NCBI GenBank assembly: GCA_963777975.1
Contig: CAVZSO010000002.1
Coordinates: forward strand, 1-64,000
DNA: 64,000 nt
Direction: 5' to 3'
DNA from: CSP1-4 sp963777975
GTDB lineage: Bacteria > Chloroflexota > Limnocylindria > Limnocylindrales > CSP1-4
The position numbers and the translations under genes were made by a program. Of the stretch, positions 1-9,599 are shown piece by piece; the first letter of the stretch is position 1; every line of letters starts with the position of its first letter. The notes beneath the pieces were generated by a model. The model made no database searches. It was not told the DNA's origin and worked only from the letters and a program-made list of their open reading frames with translations.

Positions 1-62
1 GGCACTCCGGTTTCCCAGAAGCAGATTTTAAGTCTGCTGTGTCTACCGTTCCACCACGCGGC
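1..62 (-). tRNA. tRNA-Leu (UAA), 3' end cut by window edge
   Basis: On the minus strand the sequence starts with a GCCGCGTGGTGGAA acceptor and D-arm, followed by GGTAGACAC. An anticodon arm with five paired bases (GCAGA/TCTGC) then encloses the loop CTTAAAA, giving anticodon TAA. After it comes the start of a long variable arm typical of class II tRNA-Leu. The T arm and the acceptor 3' strand lie beyond position 1. The D-loop may be short by a base or two, consistent with the indels seen elsewhere in the window. Confidence 0.85.
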
Positions 63-77
63 CAGCGCGCACGCGTT

Positions 78-610
78 CTAGCACCGCTGGCGCACGCAAG
101 TCGGATTGACCAGACTCGCGCGCGATTCGGAGTGCTCATTTTGGGGCGCATGAGGCGACTTCACTCCTTCAAGTGCGTGGCCCCAGACGCTTTCCCAGTC
201 CTGGCCGCCGAGATCGGTGACGCGGCCGTCGCGCTCGTGGGTATTCGTTCGGGATCTGGAACATCGCGAGCATCAGCCCGCCCTCCTGGGCGTCCAGGCG
301 ACATGGCGACTGCCCTCCGCGCCAGACGAATTCGCCGGGCTTGACCTCGAGCCCCGCCGCCGGCCCCTCCTTGTCCACGAGCTTGCCCTCGAGCACGAGG
401 TCTGCTCGATCTTGACGTGCTCGTGGTCGGGAAGGATCGCACCCGGGTCGAACCGCATCAGCGCGGTGACGAGGCCGGTCGCAGGATCGAAATACAGCGT
501 TTCTACCTCGCAGCCGGGAAAGCGCGTCTTCTGCTATTCCATGTTGGCGGGGCGCACGACGTGCGAATGCTGGTCGGCTGTTTTCGCGCCTGCGGCGTGA
601 CAGCATCCAT
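78..610 (-). CDS. ChrR-like cupin domain protein (frameshifted)
   Basis: The translation has to be pieced together across frames. It starts with an ATG at 610, passes through a CEVETLYFDPATGLVTAL segment, RFDPGAILPDHEHVKIEQ, then LVLEGKLVDKEG, and finally GGLMLAMFQIPNEY. This order matches the cupin domain of anti-ECF-sigma ChrR-type proteins, in which the HEHV and E residues are metal-binding positions. At least two indels interrupt the frame. The C-terminus (WESVWGHALEG and beyond) is followed to a TAG at 78, but that end is uncertain. No sigma factor gene is visible, so a role in a stress response is only an inference from the family. Confidence 0.65.
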
Positions 611-672
611 GACAGTATCCTCCTGTGGTCGCGATGTCGGGGCCGGCTGCCGGAATCCTAGCTGAACGAGCG

Positions 673-752
673 GCTAGTGTCCCGATTCCGAAGTTCGCAA
701 ACCCGACGTAATCTGCCGGCGACGCGAGCTTCGGAAGCAAAGGGACACTAGC
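673..752. repeat. 80-bp element with inverted ends
   Basis: Left end GCTAGTGTCCC and right end GGGACACTAGC are perfect complements. The similarity continues inward through TTCCGAAG on the left and CTTCGGAA on the right. The whole element is about 80 bp, has no ORF, and sits in the intergenic space upstream of the cupin gene. It could be a small non-autonomous transposable element or a hairpin terminator. No flanking target duplication is evident. Confidence 0.5.
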
Positions 753-754
753 AC

Positions 755-805
755 AGCAAGATGCTGAACGAGTCCTCCGCAAAAAAAGCGGCGTGATGAA
801 TTGCT
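755..805. other. Suspected adapter-bearing chimeric junction A/B
   Basis: AGCAAGATGCTGAACGAGT resembles a decayed copy of the nanopore adapter complement (GCAATACGTAACTGAACGAA). It is followed by seven A and then GTGATGAATTGCT, which resembles the adapter end TTACGTATTGCT. A proteobacterial-type cupin lies to the left and actinobacterial glycolytic genes lie to the right. The adapter match alone is weak; the same layout at stronger joins supports it. Confidence 0.5.
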
Positions 806-1079
806 ATGTCGTGGCGAGTACGGACAGGAACTTGATCGTCCTGCGACGACTCACGTCATCGACCTCCTGTGTGTTGTCTGCTCACGCTGTCTGGGTGTCC
901 GCCCGTGTGGAGGAGCTCTACTGCTGTGTCGGCAGCCACGACCGGACGAACGCCGGCCGCCCAGATTCCTCCCCGGATCTCTGGACGGCCCAACCATACC
1001 CCAGCCCTGCCGCGACATCGGAAGAACGTGACGCGTTCGCCGAGCCGGCGGCTGGAGCGGATGTTCCACTCTGCGACGA

Positions 1080-1865
1080 CACCGGGATGAAGGGCTGCGG
1101 AACTGGACGATGCGGGCGAACTCGTCGGCGTCGAGGCTGGCCCCGCTGACTAGCGCACCGTCGATGTCCGGCTGGCTCATCAGCTCGGCGATGTTGGAGG
1201 CCTTGACCGAACCGCCGTACTGGATGCGGACAGCATCGGCGGTGACCGTGTCAGTGAGCTCGGCGACGCTTGCCCTGATCGCCGCGGAGACGGTCTGGGC
1301 GTCCTCGGACGTGGCGGTGCGCCCCGTGCTGATCGCCCAGATCGGCTCGTAGGCGACGACCATCGCGGCCACCTGGGCCTTGGTCCGACCCGCCAACCCG
1401 GCGGCGACCTGACCGAGGACCTGGCTCTCGGTGGCGCCGGACTCGCGCTCGTCGAGGGTCTCACCCACGCACATGATCGGCGTCATGCCGTGCGCGCTCG
1501 ATCGCGGCCACCTTCAGCGCGACCATCTCGTCAGCGCGCCGAACAGCTCGCGCGCTCGCTGTCGCCCGCATAGACGTAGTGCACATCGAGCTTGGCCAGG
1601 ACACCGGCGACACCTCACCGGTGAACGCCCCCTTGCGTCCCAGTGGCAGCTGCTGCGCGCCGAGCGCGAACGGGAGTTGTCGGCGGTGATGACCGTCTGC
1701 ACGCTGCGCAGGTCGGTGAACGGCGGCGGATCGATTGACGTCGGCACCGCTCCGTCGCTCCTTGCGCACGAGGTACGGCCAGCTTCTGCACCGCTGGATC
1801 GCTTCGAAGTGGTTGTGGTTCATCTTCCAGTTGCGCGAGATCAACGGACGCCGGTCTTCAGCCAT
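1080..1865 (-). CDS. tpiA: Triosephosphate isomerase (frameshifted)
   Basis: Interconverts dihydroxyacetone phosphate and glyceraldehyde 3-phosphate in glycolysis. The ATG at 1865 opens RRPLISRNWKMNHNHFEA, the conserved N-terminus with the substrate lysine in NWKMN. Further along are VVAYEPIWAISTG, carrying the catalytic glutamate (usually AIGTG, here AISTG), and YGGSVKASN followed by DGALVSGASLDADEFARI near the C-terminus. The gene is broken by several indels, so its end is approximate. It is the last gene of a gap-pgk-tpiA run on the minus strand, the usual actinobacterial order. Confidence 0.85.
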
Positions 1866-1989
1866 TGGACATCCCTTCTTGAACGCCTGGTGCCTGAGGC
1901 AGGTCGCCGCCTCACCCCCGGGCCGCGCCCCCAACCCCCATCGCCGTGCCGCCGCTGGCGCTCGTCGGCCCGGTCGGCGACCTGCTGCT

Positions 1990-3127
1990 CATCGGACATT
2001 CTCTCAACGCCGGGAGCCCAGGCAGGTCGCCGAGCTTCGAGGAACTCGACGAGGCGCCGCCGCCGGTGCGACACGTGGTCGACCTCGTCGTGGAGGCGCG
2101 AACTCGGCCAGTCGCGGCGGCCGAGTCGCCGCCGCCGACGGCGGTGGAACGCCTTGGTGTCGGCGACGGCCTGGGCCACCGTCCGGGTGCCTGCGCGACG
2201 CGTTCGTACCTCGAACATCCCCATCGGGCCGTTCCAGACGACCGTGCGGGCATCGACGATGATGTCACTGACGCGGCGGGCTGAGCCCCAGGCCCGATGT
2301 CGAGGCCTTCGCGCCGTCGGGCAGGCGCGTCCCGAACGTGGCGACGTCCCCATGGCGTCCAGGCCGACGATGTCGCGGGCAGGTGGATCGTCTTGGCGGC
2401 GTCGACGCCGAGGTTGTTCGAGCAGTTCGACGACGTGCTCGACCTTGCTCGGGCTCGACGGCGAGGCACCGATCGGGCTTGCCCTGGGCGGCCATGAAGG
2501 TGAAGCACATCGCCCCGCCGATGGCCAGCGGAATCGACGCACTCCAGCAGCGCCTCGACGACGCCCAGCTTGTCGCTGACGTGGCCCCGCCGAGCACCGC
2601 GACGAACGGCCGCTTCGGGCGGTTGCGCATCCCAGCAGGACCTCGACCTCCTCGTGCTGGAGCAGGCGTCCCATCGCCGACGGACGACCGTGGCCAGCGG
2701 GCCGACGATGAGGCGCGTGCTTCGCGTGACGCGCCGATACCGCGTCGTCGACGTAGCCGTCGATGCCGTCGATGAGTGTGGCGACGAAGGCCGGGTCGTT
2801 GGCCTCTTCGCCCGGGTCGAAGCGCAGGTCTCGGCAGCTCGACGTCGGGCGCCCAGCTCGTCCAGACGGGCTCGCACCGGGTCATGGAGTACCCGGACGT
2901 GTCGCTGCCCTTCGGCCGACCGAGGTGCGCTGGCCGCACGACGACGGCGCCCCGCTTGCGCAGCGACTCCGATCGTGGGCAGTGCGGCGCGGGATCCGGA
3001 GGTTGTCGGTGACGGTAGGTGGTCGCTCGCGCGTCGAGGGGCACGTTGAAGTCGGTGCGGACGAGGATCCGCTCGCCGTCGTCGCGGATCGAGGCGGGTC
3101 TGGGAATCCTCGAGCGCGGGATGGCCG
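1990..3127 (-). CDS. pgk: Phosphoglycerate kinase (multiply frameshifted)
   Basis: Transfers phosphate from 1,3-bisphosphoglycerate to ADP. Recognised from scattered in-frame pieces: ERILVRTDFNVPLD near the N-terminus, AHLGRPKG, VLGGA followed by SDKLGVVEALL, VVWNGPMGMFE with the nucleotide-binding region, and a GGGDSAAA then STGGGASLEFLE type C-terminus. At least six frame changes are needed, so no single ORF covers it and both ends are estimates. It lies directly downstream of gap and upstream of tpiA. Confidence 0.8.
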
Positions 3128-3129
3128 AC

Positions 3130-4143
3130 TTCTTCTTCGCGAGCGACCGGCGACCTTGGCGCCGGCGTACAGCACGAAGTCGACCACCGGTTCGGCTACA
3201 GCTCGACTCGTTGTCGTACCAGCCGAGCACCTTGACGAGCTTGCACCATGCTCATCGTGGCCCACGTCGAAGATGCTCTGCAGTGCGGATCGCCCTCGAT
3301 GTCGCTGGACACGATCGGCTCATCGGTGTACTCGCAGGATCCCCTTCAGCGGGCCGGACTTGCCGCCTTCGTGAACGCCGCGGTTCGATCTCCGCGACGG
3401 TGCCTCCTCTCAGGTTGACGTTGAAGTCGACGTCGATCCGGTGCGCACCGGCACCTGCAGCGACGTGCCGTCGAGCTTGCCCTTCATCGACTCCAGGACC
3501 AGCCCGTCGCCCGGGTCGCGCCCCTCGTCGGCACGATGTTGATGCCGCCACCGCGCCCGGCGCAGGTCGCTGTGGGGACCGTCGACCAATTGCGGTCGCC
3601 GGTGTAGGCGTGGACGGTGTCATGAGGCCCTACTCGACCCCGAAGGCGTCGTCAGACCTTCACGATCGGGACGAAGCAGTTCGCGGTTCAGCTGGCGTTG
3701 AGATGACCTTGTCGATCTCGGGTCGAAGGGCGTCGTTCACACCATGACGAACGTCCCGTCGGCACCGTCGCACGGCGCCGAGACGACGATGAGCGGGGCG
3801 CCGGCCTCGAGGTGCGCGGCGGCGGCGTCGCGCTGGGTGAAGGACCGGTCGACTCGATGACCACGTCGACGCCCAGCTCGCCCCACGGCAGCTCGGCGGG
3901 GTCACGGACCTGGAGCACCTCGATGACGTCGTCGTCGACGGTGATGGAGTCCTTGGTCGCCTTGATCGTCTGCGGGAGCACGCCGAGGGATCGAGTCGTA
4001 CTTCAGCAAGGTGGCGATCCCGGCGCCCAGCGAGCCCGGCGCCGTTCACGGCCACGAGGTCGACGTCGCGCTGCTGCTTGCGCCGCCGGGAACAGGTTGC
4101 GGCCGATGCGGCCGAAGCCGTCGATGCCGACACTAACGGTCAC
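3130..4143 (-). CDS. gap: Glyceraldehyde-3-phosphate dehydrogenase, type I (frameshifted)
   Basis: Starts with a GTG at 4143 giving VSVGIDGFGRIGRN, the Rossmann NAD-binding motif GxGxxGR. Pieces such as ELGVDVVIESTG and a C-terminal KVLGWYDNES-like segment (seen as LGWYDNESSCS) confirm the family. The catalytic cysteine region cannot be read because of indels. The end overlaps or nearly touches pgk, suggesting a gap-pgk-tpiA operon. The gene follows rapZ with a gap of only about 90 bases. Confidence 0.85.
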
Positions 4144-4229
4144 GGTGGCGAGGGGTCCTTTCACCGGCGAACGAATCGCTCCCGACCCCAGCCGTACCAC
4201 ACAAATGGTTCTGAGCCGCCCTCGTCAGC

Positions 4230-5062
4230 GGGCGACGTCGCGGTGGGTGGTACGGACGGCGGTCCCGGGCGCGGCAGGCGGGCGGCCACCTCCTCGGCGA
4301 TGGCGACCGAGCGGTGGCGGCCGCCGGTGCAGCCGATGGCCACGGTCAGGCCTGCGCTCCTCGGCCTGGTACGCCGGCAGGATCGTGCGCAGCAGGTCGT
4401 CGAGCCGAGCGAGGAACTCCTCCGTCTCGCCGGCGGTCGAGGACGAAGTCGCGCACGGCCTGGTCGTGGCCGGTCAGGGGCCGCAGGCGCTCCTCCCAGT
4501 GCGGGTTGGGGAGGAACCGGACGTCCATCACGATGTCGGCGTCGAGCGGCAGCCCGTGCTTGAACCCGAAGCTCTCGACGGCCACCTGCAGCTTGGACGA
4601 GCTGGCGTCGTCGAACGACGCCACCAGCCGCTGCTTGAGCTGGTGGACGTTGAGGTCGGTCGTGTCGATCACGAGGTCGGCGGCGTCACGGGTGGCCCCG
4701 ATCAGCGAGCGCTCCAGGGCGATCGACTCGACGAGCCCGTCGGTGTCGGCGGCCAGCGGGTGCTTGCGCCGGGTGGCGTCGTAGCGCCGGACGAGCTCGG
4801 CGTCCTTGGCGTCAAGGAACAGCACGGTCACCCGGTGCCCGGCCGTGCGCAGGGCGGCGACGTTGGCCAGGACGGCCTCGTGGTTGCGCCCGGCGACGGG
4901 GCCAGCCGGTCGATGCCACTGCCGGGGATCGAGCCCGACGATCTTCTCGACCAGGGTCGACGGCAGGTTGTCGACGACGTACGAGCCGAGGTCCTCGAGC
5001 ACATCGGCGGCCCCGGAACGCCCGGCGCCCGACATCCCCGTGATCAGCACGATCTCCGCCAC
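4230..5062 (-). CDS. rapZ: RNase adapter RapZ / YvcJ-type P-loop protein
   Basis: A GTG at 5062 opens AEIVLITGMSGAGRSGAA, the family Walker A, with R where most members have K (GAGKS). VVDNLPSTL and RATRRKHPL-type segments follow, and the frame is intact for about 200 residues. One indel near 4346-4390 shifts it, after which the conserved C-terminal GCTGGRHRSVAIAEEVA is readable, ending near 4230. The family is a nucleotide-binding regulator of small-RNA and amino-sugar metabolism. In most actinobacteria yvcK and whiA follow it; here gap follows directly. Confidence 0.9.
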
Positions 5063-5073
5063 CGAGGGTGAAC

Positions 5074-5876
5074 CTAGCCACCCGCCAGGCGGCGGGTACG
5101 GAGGTACAGGAGCCGGGGCACGGTCGCCGCCTCGCCGTACTCCGCCGCCAGGGCCAGGAACCCGGGCGGTGGCGCCGGCTCGATCATCCGCTCCAGCAGC
5201 AACCCGTGGTCGGCGAGCGCGTTGACGTAGCGCGCAGCGGCCGGTGCACGAAGCGGATGTGGACGTCGAGCTCGACCGCCTCGATCGTCACCGCCTCGGG
5301 CAGGTACGGGCCGATGCGCCGAATACTGCTCGGGCGGGTCGAGGACCTGGTCGTCGATCCAGCCTGCTGCCCGGCGTCTGCAGCAGCGGGTGGTTGAGGA
5401 AGAAGCAGAACCGGCCGCCGGGTTCGAGGACCCGGGCCACACCTCGGCGATGGCCTCGTCGACGGCGTCGATGTGCTCGAACACGAGGCAGGCGACGACG
5501 GCGTCGAACGAGGCGTCGGCGAACGGCAAGCCGTCGGCCCCTGCCCGCACGAACCCGGTCGCGCTCCCCGCCCGGCGGCGACCGAGATCTGGTTCCACGT
5601 CGGGTCGAGGCCGATGGCGACGGCGACGCCGTCCAGGCCGGCGGCGAGCCGGGTGATCTGCCCGTCCCCGCAGCCGACGTCGAGCACGCGGGTCGCACCG
5701 GCCAGCTCGTCGGCGGCCATGGGCAGGATCTGCTCGGCGTACTCCGGGTCGGCGCCCTCGGTGAACCCGTCGATCCACCACTGCGCGTAGCGTTCCCAGA
5801 GGTCCTCGCTCACCTGCGACTCGACCTCCAGGTCCACCGGTTGGACCCGGGCGATCGACACGGGCACGTCGACCAT
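5074..5876 (-). CDS. Class I SAM-dependent methyltransferase (frameshifted)
   Basis: Begins with the ATG at 5876 (MVDVPVSIARVQ). ATRVLDVGCGDGQITRLAA is the motif I SAM-binding loop. Farther on are GLPFADASFDAVVA and VFEHIDAVDEAIAE, the motif II/III pattern of Methyltransf_11 enzymes. The C-terminus reads LRTRRLAGG before a stop at 5074. The substrate is not recognisable. It sits between uvrC and rapZ on the same strand, and its start touches the 3' end of uvrC. At least two indels interrupt the frame. Confidence 0.75.
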
Positions 5877-5879
5877 CGG

Positions 5880-7762
5880 CGGCCGCCGGCACCATCGGCC
5901 CCGCCGACGTCGGTCCGGAACCGTTCGTGGATCGCCGGCCGCCACGCGTCGGGCAGCCAGGTCAGCGCTTGCAGCTGCTCCAGGCTCGCCCGCTTCACCG
6001 CGTTGACGCCACCGAGCTCCTTGACCAGTCGCTTGCGCCGGGTCTCGCCGAGCCCGGCGATGCCGTCGAGGGCGCTGGCGGTCATCCGCTTGCTCCGCCG
6101 TTCACCGGTGGAACGTGTTGGCGAAGCGGTGGGCCTCGTCGCGGATCCGCTGCAGCATGAACAGGGCCTCGCTGCCGCGCGGGATCTCCACCGGTTCGGA
6201 CCGGCCGGGCACGAAGACCTCCTCGAACCGCTGGCCAGGCCGGCCAGCGGGATCTCGTGCTCCAGGCCGAGCGAGCGCGCCACGACGCGCTCGGCCACGA
6301 CGAGCTGGCCCTTGCCGCCGTCGACGACGAGCAGCTGGGGGTAGCGAACTTGCCCGGGCGCTCGCCGGGCGCCAGCGGCGGACGGGTCGGCGCTCGGCCA
6401 GGTAGGCCGTCAGCCGGCGGGTGAGGACCTCCTCCATCGCCGCGTAGTCGTCGTTCCCGGCACGTGCACCTTGAACCGGCGGTACTCGCGGTTGTTGGAG
6501 CCCGTCCTCCAGCACCACCATCGAGCCGACGTAGTCGGTGCCCTGGAGGTGGGCCATGTCGTAGCACTCGATGCGCAACGGCGCCTCGGGCAGGCCGAGG
6601 TGCTCCTGCAGCTCCGTCAGCGCCCGGCTGCGGGTGTTGTGGTCGCTGGCCCGCCGCAGGCGATGGCGGGTGAACTCCTCCTGGGCGTTGCGGGTGACCG
6701 TCTCCAGCAGGGCCCGCTTGTCGCCGCGCTGGGGCACCCGGATCTGCACCCGCGACCCACGCTGGAGCGACAGCCACTCCTCGGGCACCTTGAGGTCCTC
6801 CAAGTCGACGGGCACGAGGACCTGCTTGGGCACCCTGGACGGGATCGTCGCCGTACATGTGCTCGAGCGGTGCGGTGATTCAAGCCGCCCGGCGAGAGCG
6901 CTTCGACCTTGTCGACGACGAACCCCTTGCGGCCGACGACCCGCCCCCGACGGACGTAGAACACCTGCACCGAGGCCTCGAGCTCGTCCTCGGCCAACCC
7001 GATCACGTCGAGGTCCTCGGAAGGGGCGCTCGGCCACCATCTGCTGGCGCTCGATGGCCCGCCGCACCGTGGCCAGGCGGTCGCGCAGGCCGCCTTCTCG
7101 AACTCCAGCTCGGCGGCCGCGCCCCGCATCTCGGCGTCGAGGCGCTTGACGATCGGCTCGGTGTCGCCGTCCAGGAAGTCGGACAGCTCGTCGACGAGCT
7201 GGCGGTAGCCGACCTCGTCGATCTCGCCGACGCACGGGCCGAGAGCAGTTCCTCGTGTGGGCAGGGCGTCGCCGGCCGAGTCGCTCGTGGTCGCGGAACT
7301 TGGACGGGCTGCAGGTCCGGATCGGGAACGACCGCAGCAGCTCGTCGAGCGTGTCGCGGATGGCATAGGCGTGGGCGTACGGCCCGAAGTAGCGGGTGTC
7401 CTTGCCTGCGACCGCATGACGAGCGCCCGGGGCCACTGCTCGTCGACCGTGACGGCCAGGAACGGGTAGCTTGTTCGTCGCGCAGGCGCACGGTGAGCGG
7501 GGATCGTGCTCCTTGATCAACGAGTACTCGAGCATCAGGGCCTCGACCACCTCGTTGCGCACCGTGGTCCACTCGACGGACCGGCGGTGGCCACCATCTG
7601 GGCCGTCCGCTGGTGCATGTTGCGGGGGTCACCGAAGTAGTTCGAGAGCCGCTGACGCAGGTTCGACGCCTTGCCCACGTAGATGACGCGACCCAGGGCG
7701 TCTTTGAACTGGTACGACCCCGGCGATTCGGGGATCGTGCCTGCGGGGGGACGCTTCACCAT
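5880..7762 (-). CDS. uvrC: Excinuclease ABC subunit C (frameshifted)
   Basis: Makes the dual incision in nucleotide excision repair with UvrA and UvrB. From the ATG at 7762: PESPGSYQFKDALGRVIYVG then KASNLRQRL, the GIY-YIG-type 3'-incision domain with the catalytic tyrosine/arginine pattern. CSPSKFRDH and a UvrB-binding region follow. The RNase H-like 5'-incision domain shows PLRIECYDMAHLQGTDYV with the DxxH pattern. The C-terminus has a helix-hairpin-helix pair (DGIAGLGETRRKRLVKELGG). Many indels break the frame. The 3' end is approximate because it runs into the methyltransferase start. Confidence 0.9.
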
Positions 7763-7789
7763 CAGTGTTCGAGGATACGGTTGTGCGCC

Positions 7790-8718
7790 ATGGCCGGCCG
7801 CTTCTCGTTCTCGGTGCCCGGGCGGCGCAACGCCAGCGATCCGTGGTTCCGGATCGGCACGCTCGACGTCAACACGACGATGCTCGTGGTGCTCGGTTCG
7901 GTCGCCGGCATGTTCGTGGGCGTTGAGCCAGCAGTTCTGGCGTCAACTCGTCTCTTCCCGTCGGCGGTCCTCGACGGCGAGGTGTGGCGGCTGTTCACGT
8001 GGCCGTTCGCCAACGAGCCGAGCCTGTGGACCGTCATCACGATCGCCATCTTGGTACTTCGGGCGGGAGATCGAAGGCCTGCTCGGGCGCACGAAGTTCG
8101 CCGTCACGCTGCTGCTCCTGACCGTCGATCCCGGTCGTCGGCACGATCGTCGACCTGCCGCAGGCCGGCGTCCGCCCGCTCGAGCTCGCCGTGTTCCTCG
8201 TGTTCATCGCCGAGTACCCGTTCGCCCGGTTCTTCTTCGGGATCCCGGCTGGGCCCTCGGCGGCGTCTTCGTCGGCATCGAGGTGCTGCAGCTCCTCGGC
8301 GAGCGCAACGAGAAGGGCATCGTGTTCCTGTTCGTGAGCATCGCCACCGCCCTGGTCGTCGGCCCGGGCGATGGGCCTGGCCCAGAGCCTGCCGTGGATC
8401 CCCGAGATCCCGATCCCCAGCAGCGGCGGCGGGAGCCGGCGCAAGCGCCGCCCGTCACGCGGCTCGTGGGGCGGGGGTGGCGGTGCCGTGCCCGGCCCGT
8501 GGTCGGCGACTTCCTCCGCACCGGACCGTCGCGCAGCACGACGCTCCCCCAGCCACCGGCACCGACGTCCAGCGAGCACGACCAGGCCGAGCTCGACGAG
8601 TGGTGGAACACCGGCCAACGGCATGGACGGCCTCAGTGCCTACGAGAAGCGCCGCCTGAACGACATCAGCAAGCGGTTGGCTACAAGAATAAAGCAAGAC
8701 CAACCGGAGCCGAAGTAG
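7790..8718 (+). CDS. Rhomboid-like integral membrane protein (frameshifted)
   Basis: Divergent from uvrC. It starts at the ATG at 7790 (MAGRFSFSVPGRRNAS). Pieced together it has about six hydrophobic segments: LDVNTTMLVVLGSVAGMFV, then EVWRLFTWPFANE, WYFGREIEGLLGRTKFAVTL, and LFVSIATALVV. WRLFTWPF and the FGREIEGLLG segment are characteristic of rhomboid-family proteins. I do not see the catalytic GxSG serine motif, so it may be an inactive relative rather than a protease. A basic, Gly/Ser-rich tail follows. The last residues overlap a possible adapter remnant, so the C-terminus is doubtful. Confidence 0.6.
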
Positions 8719-8806
8719 AGCTAAGTGCAAAAGGCGCGGCTAAGACGCAAAAAAAAAAAAATTTTTTAAATAAAACGAGAGGAAGATCAAAGTTAATGAA
8801 TTTTGG
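8693..8806. other. Suspected chimeric junction B/C
   Basis: AGCAAGACCAACCGGAGC then CGAAGT aligns loosely with the nanopore adapter complement. An A/T-rich homopolymer stretch with 13 A in a row follows at about 8750, and then GTTAATGAATTTTGG. Base composition drops sharply from GC-rich actinobacterial to about half AT. The adapter match is weak; the composition change and the homopolymer are the stronger evidence. Confidence 0.45.
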
Positions 8807-8959
8807 TGGGTTCGGGTCTCTTCTGGATCTTGGCGTTAGTAAATTTTCCGGCGGTAACACTATCTCGCGCCATGTACTAAAGAGATCGGGGAAACTGTTT
8901 GGACGTTGGTACCTAGATGTTTACGCCACGGCTGATACCAATTATTTTATTACTGGTGA

Positions 8960-9471
8960 GGCCGCTTGTGAGGATACAAATTGGCCGTGCTTCAGCCTGA
9001 TGGAAATTTTGTGGTGTACGAAACCCACCACATCGATTCTAAATCCGATTATTGGAATAGTGGAACGCGGGATAATCGCAAGGCGGGTTCTCAGTCCAGC
9101 CGGTATGGGCGTTTCGTCATATATAAGAAGAACGGAATCAAGAAGGAGCCGATGGCAAGTTTAATGGCGATCTATCGCGGGCTGTTTTCGTTTCAACTGT
9201 ACTATCTGTGCTATCGGATCATTATTTGGCTATTAAGAACGATGGTAATCTGGTCCTTTATCGTGGTACTCCCCCTGGGGTAAAGATGGTACCCGTGTGG
9301 GATTCCTTTACGTATCCTGCTATGAGGCGCTACTGCATCACGTTGAGTCAGCCCCATCGCGGCGTGGTTGGTATGAAGAAAGTCGACACCGCTAGCCCCG
9401 GCACTAAGGCTCCATATTATCTGGAGCAGCATAACAGATGTCTCTTCCTCGTTTCGTGCCACTTCTTTTAG
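8960..9471 (+). CDS. Bulb-type (mannose-binding) lectin domain protein, fragmented
   Basis: Two reading-frame pieces carry the B-lectin signature QxDxNxVxY. The first is LQPDGNFVVYE with DYWNSGT following. The second is LAIKNDGNLVLYRG with VPVWDS following. The motif repeats at roughly the spacing of the beta-prism II fold used by plant monocot lectins and by lectin-like bacteriocins. At least two indels separate the pieces and the N-terminus is not defined. No killing domain or immunity gene is visible, so bacteriocin activity cannot be claimed. The stop is at 9471. Confidence 0.6.
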
Positions 9472-9599
9472 CACTGAACGTGGCAATTGTCCCTAGGAAA
9501 TGAAGCTTGTGGGGGGTAAATCCAGAACGCTTTACCCCCTTCCATTCAAAATCAGCACACCTCCGCATGAACGTTGTTTTGTCCTAACCTGGAATCGCG

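Noticed and set aside
7790..8718. Active rhomboid protease
   Set aside because: Family-like hydrophobic segments are present, but I cannot find the GxSG serine or the partner histidine, so only a rhomboid-like call is justified.
8693..9560. Lectin as the toxin of a bacteriocin-immunity pair
   Set aside because: No immunity-type small membrane protein or pore-forming domain is seen on either side, and the piece boundary is close by.
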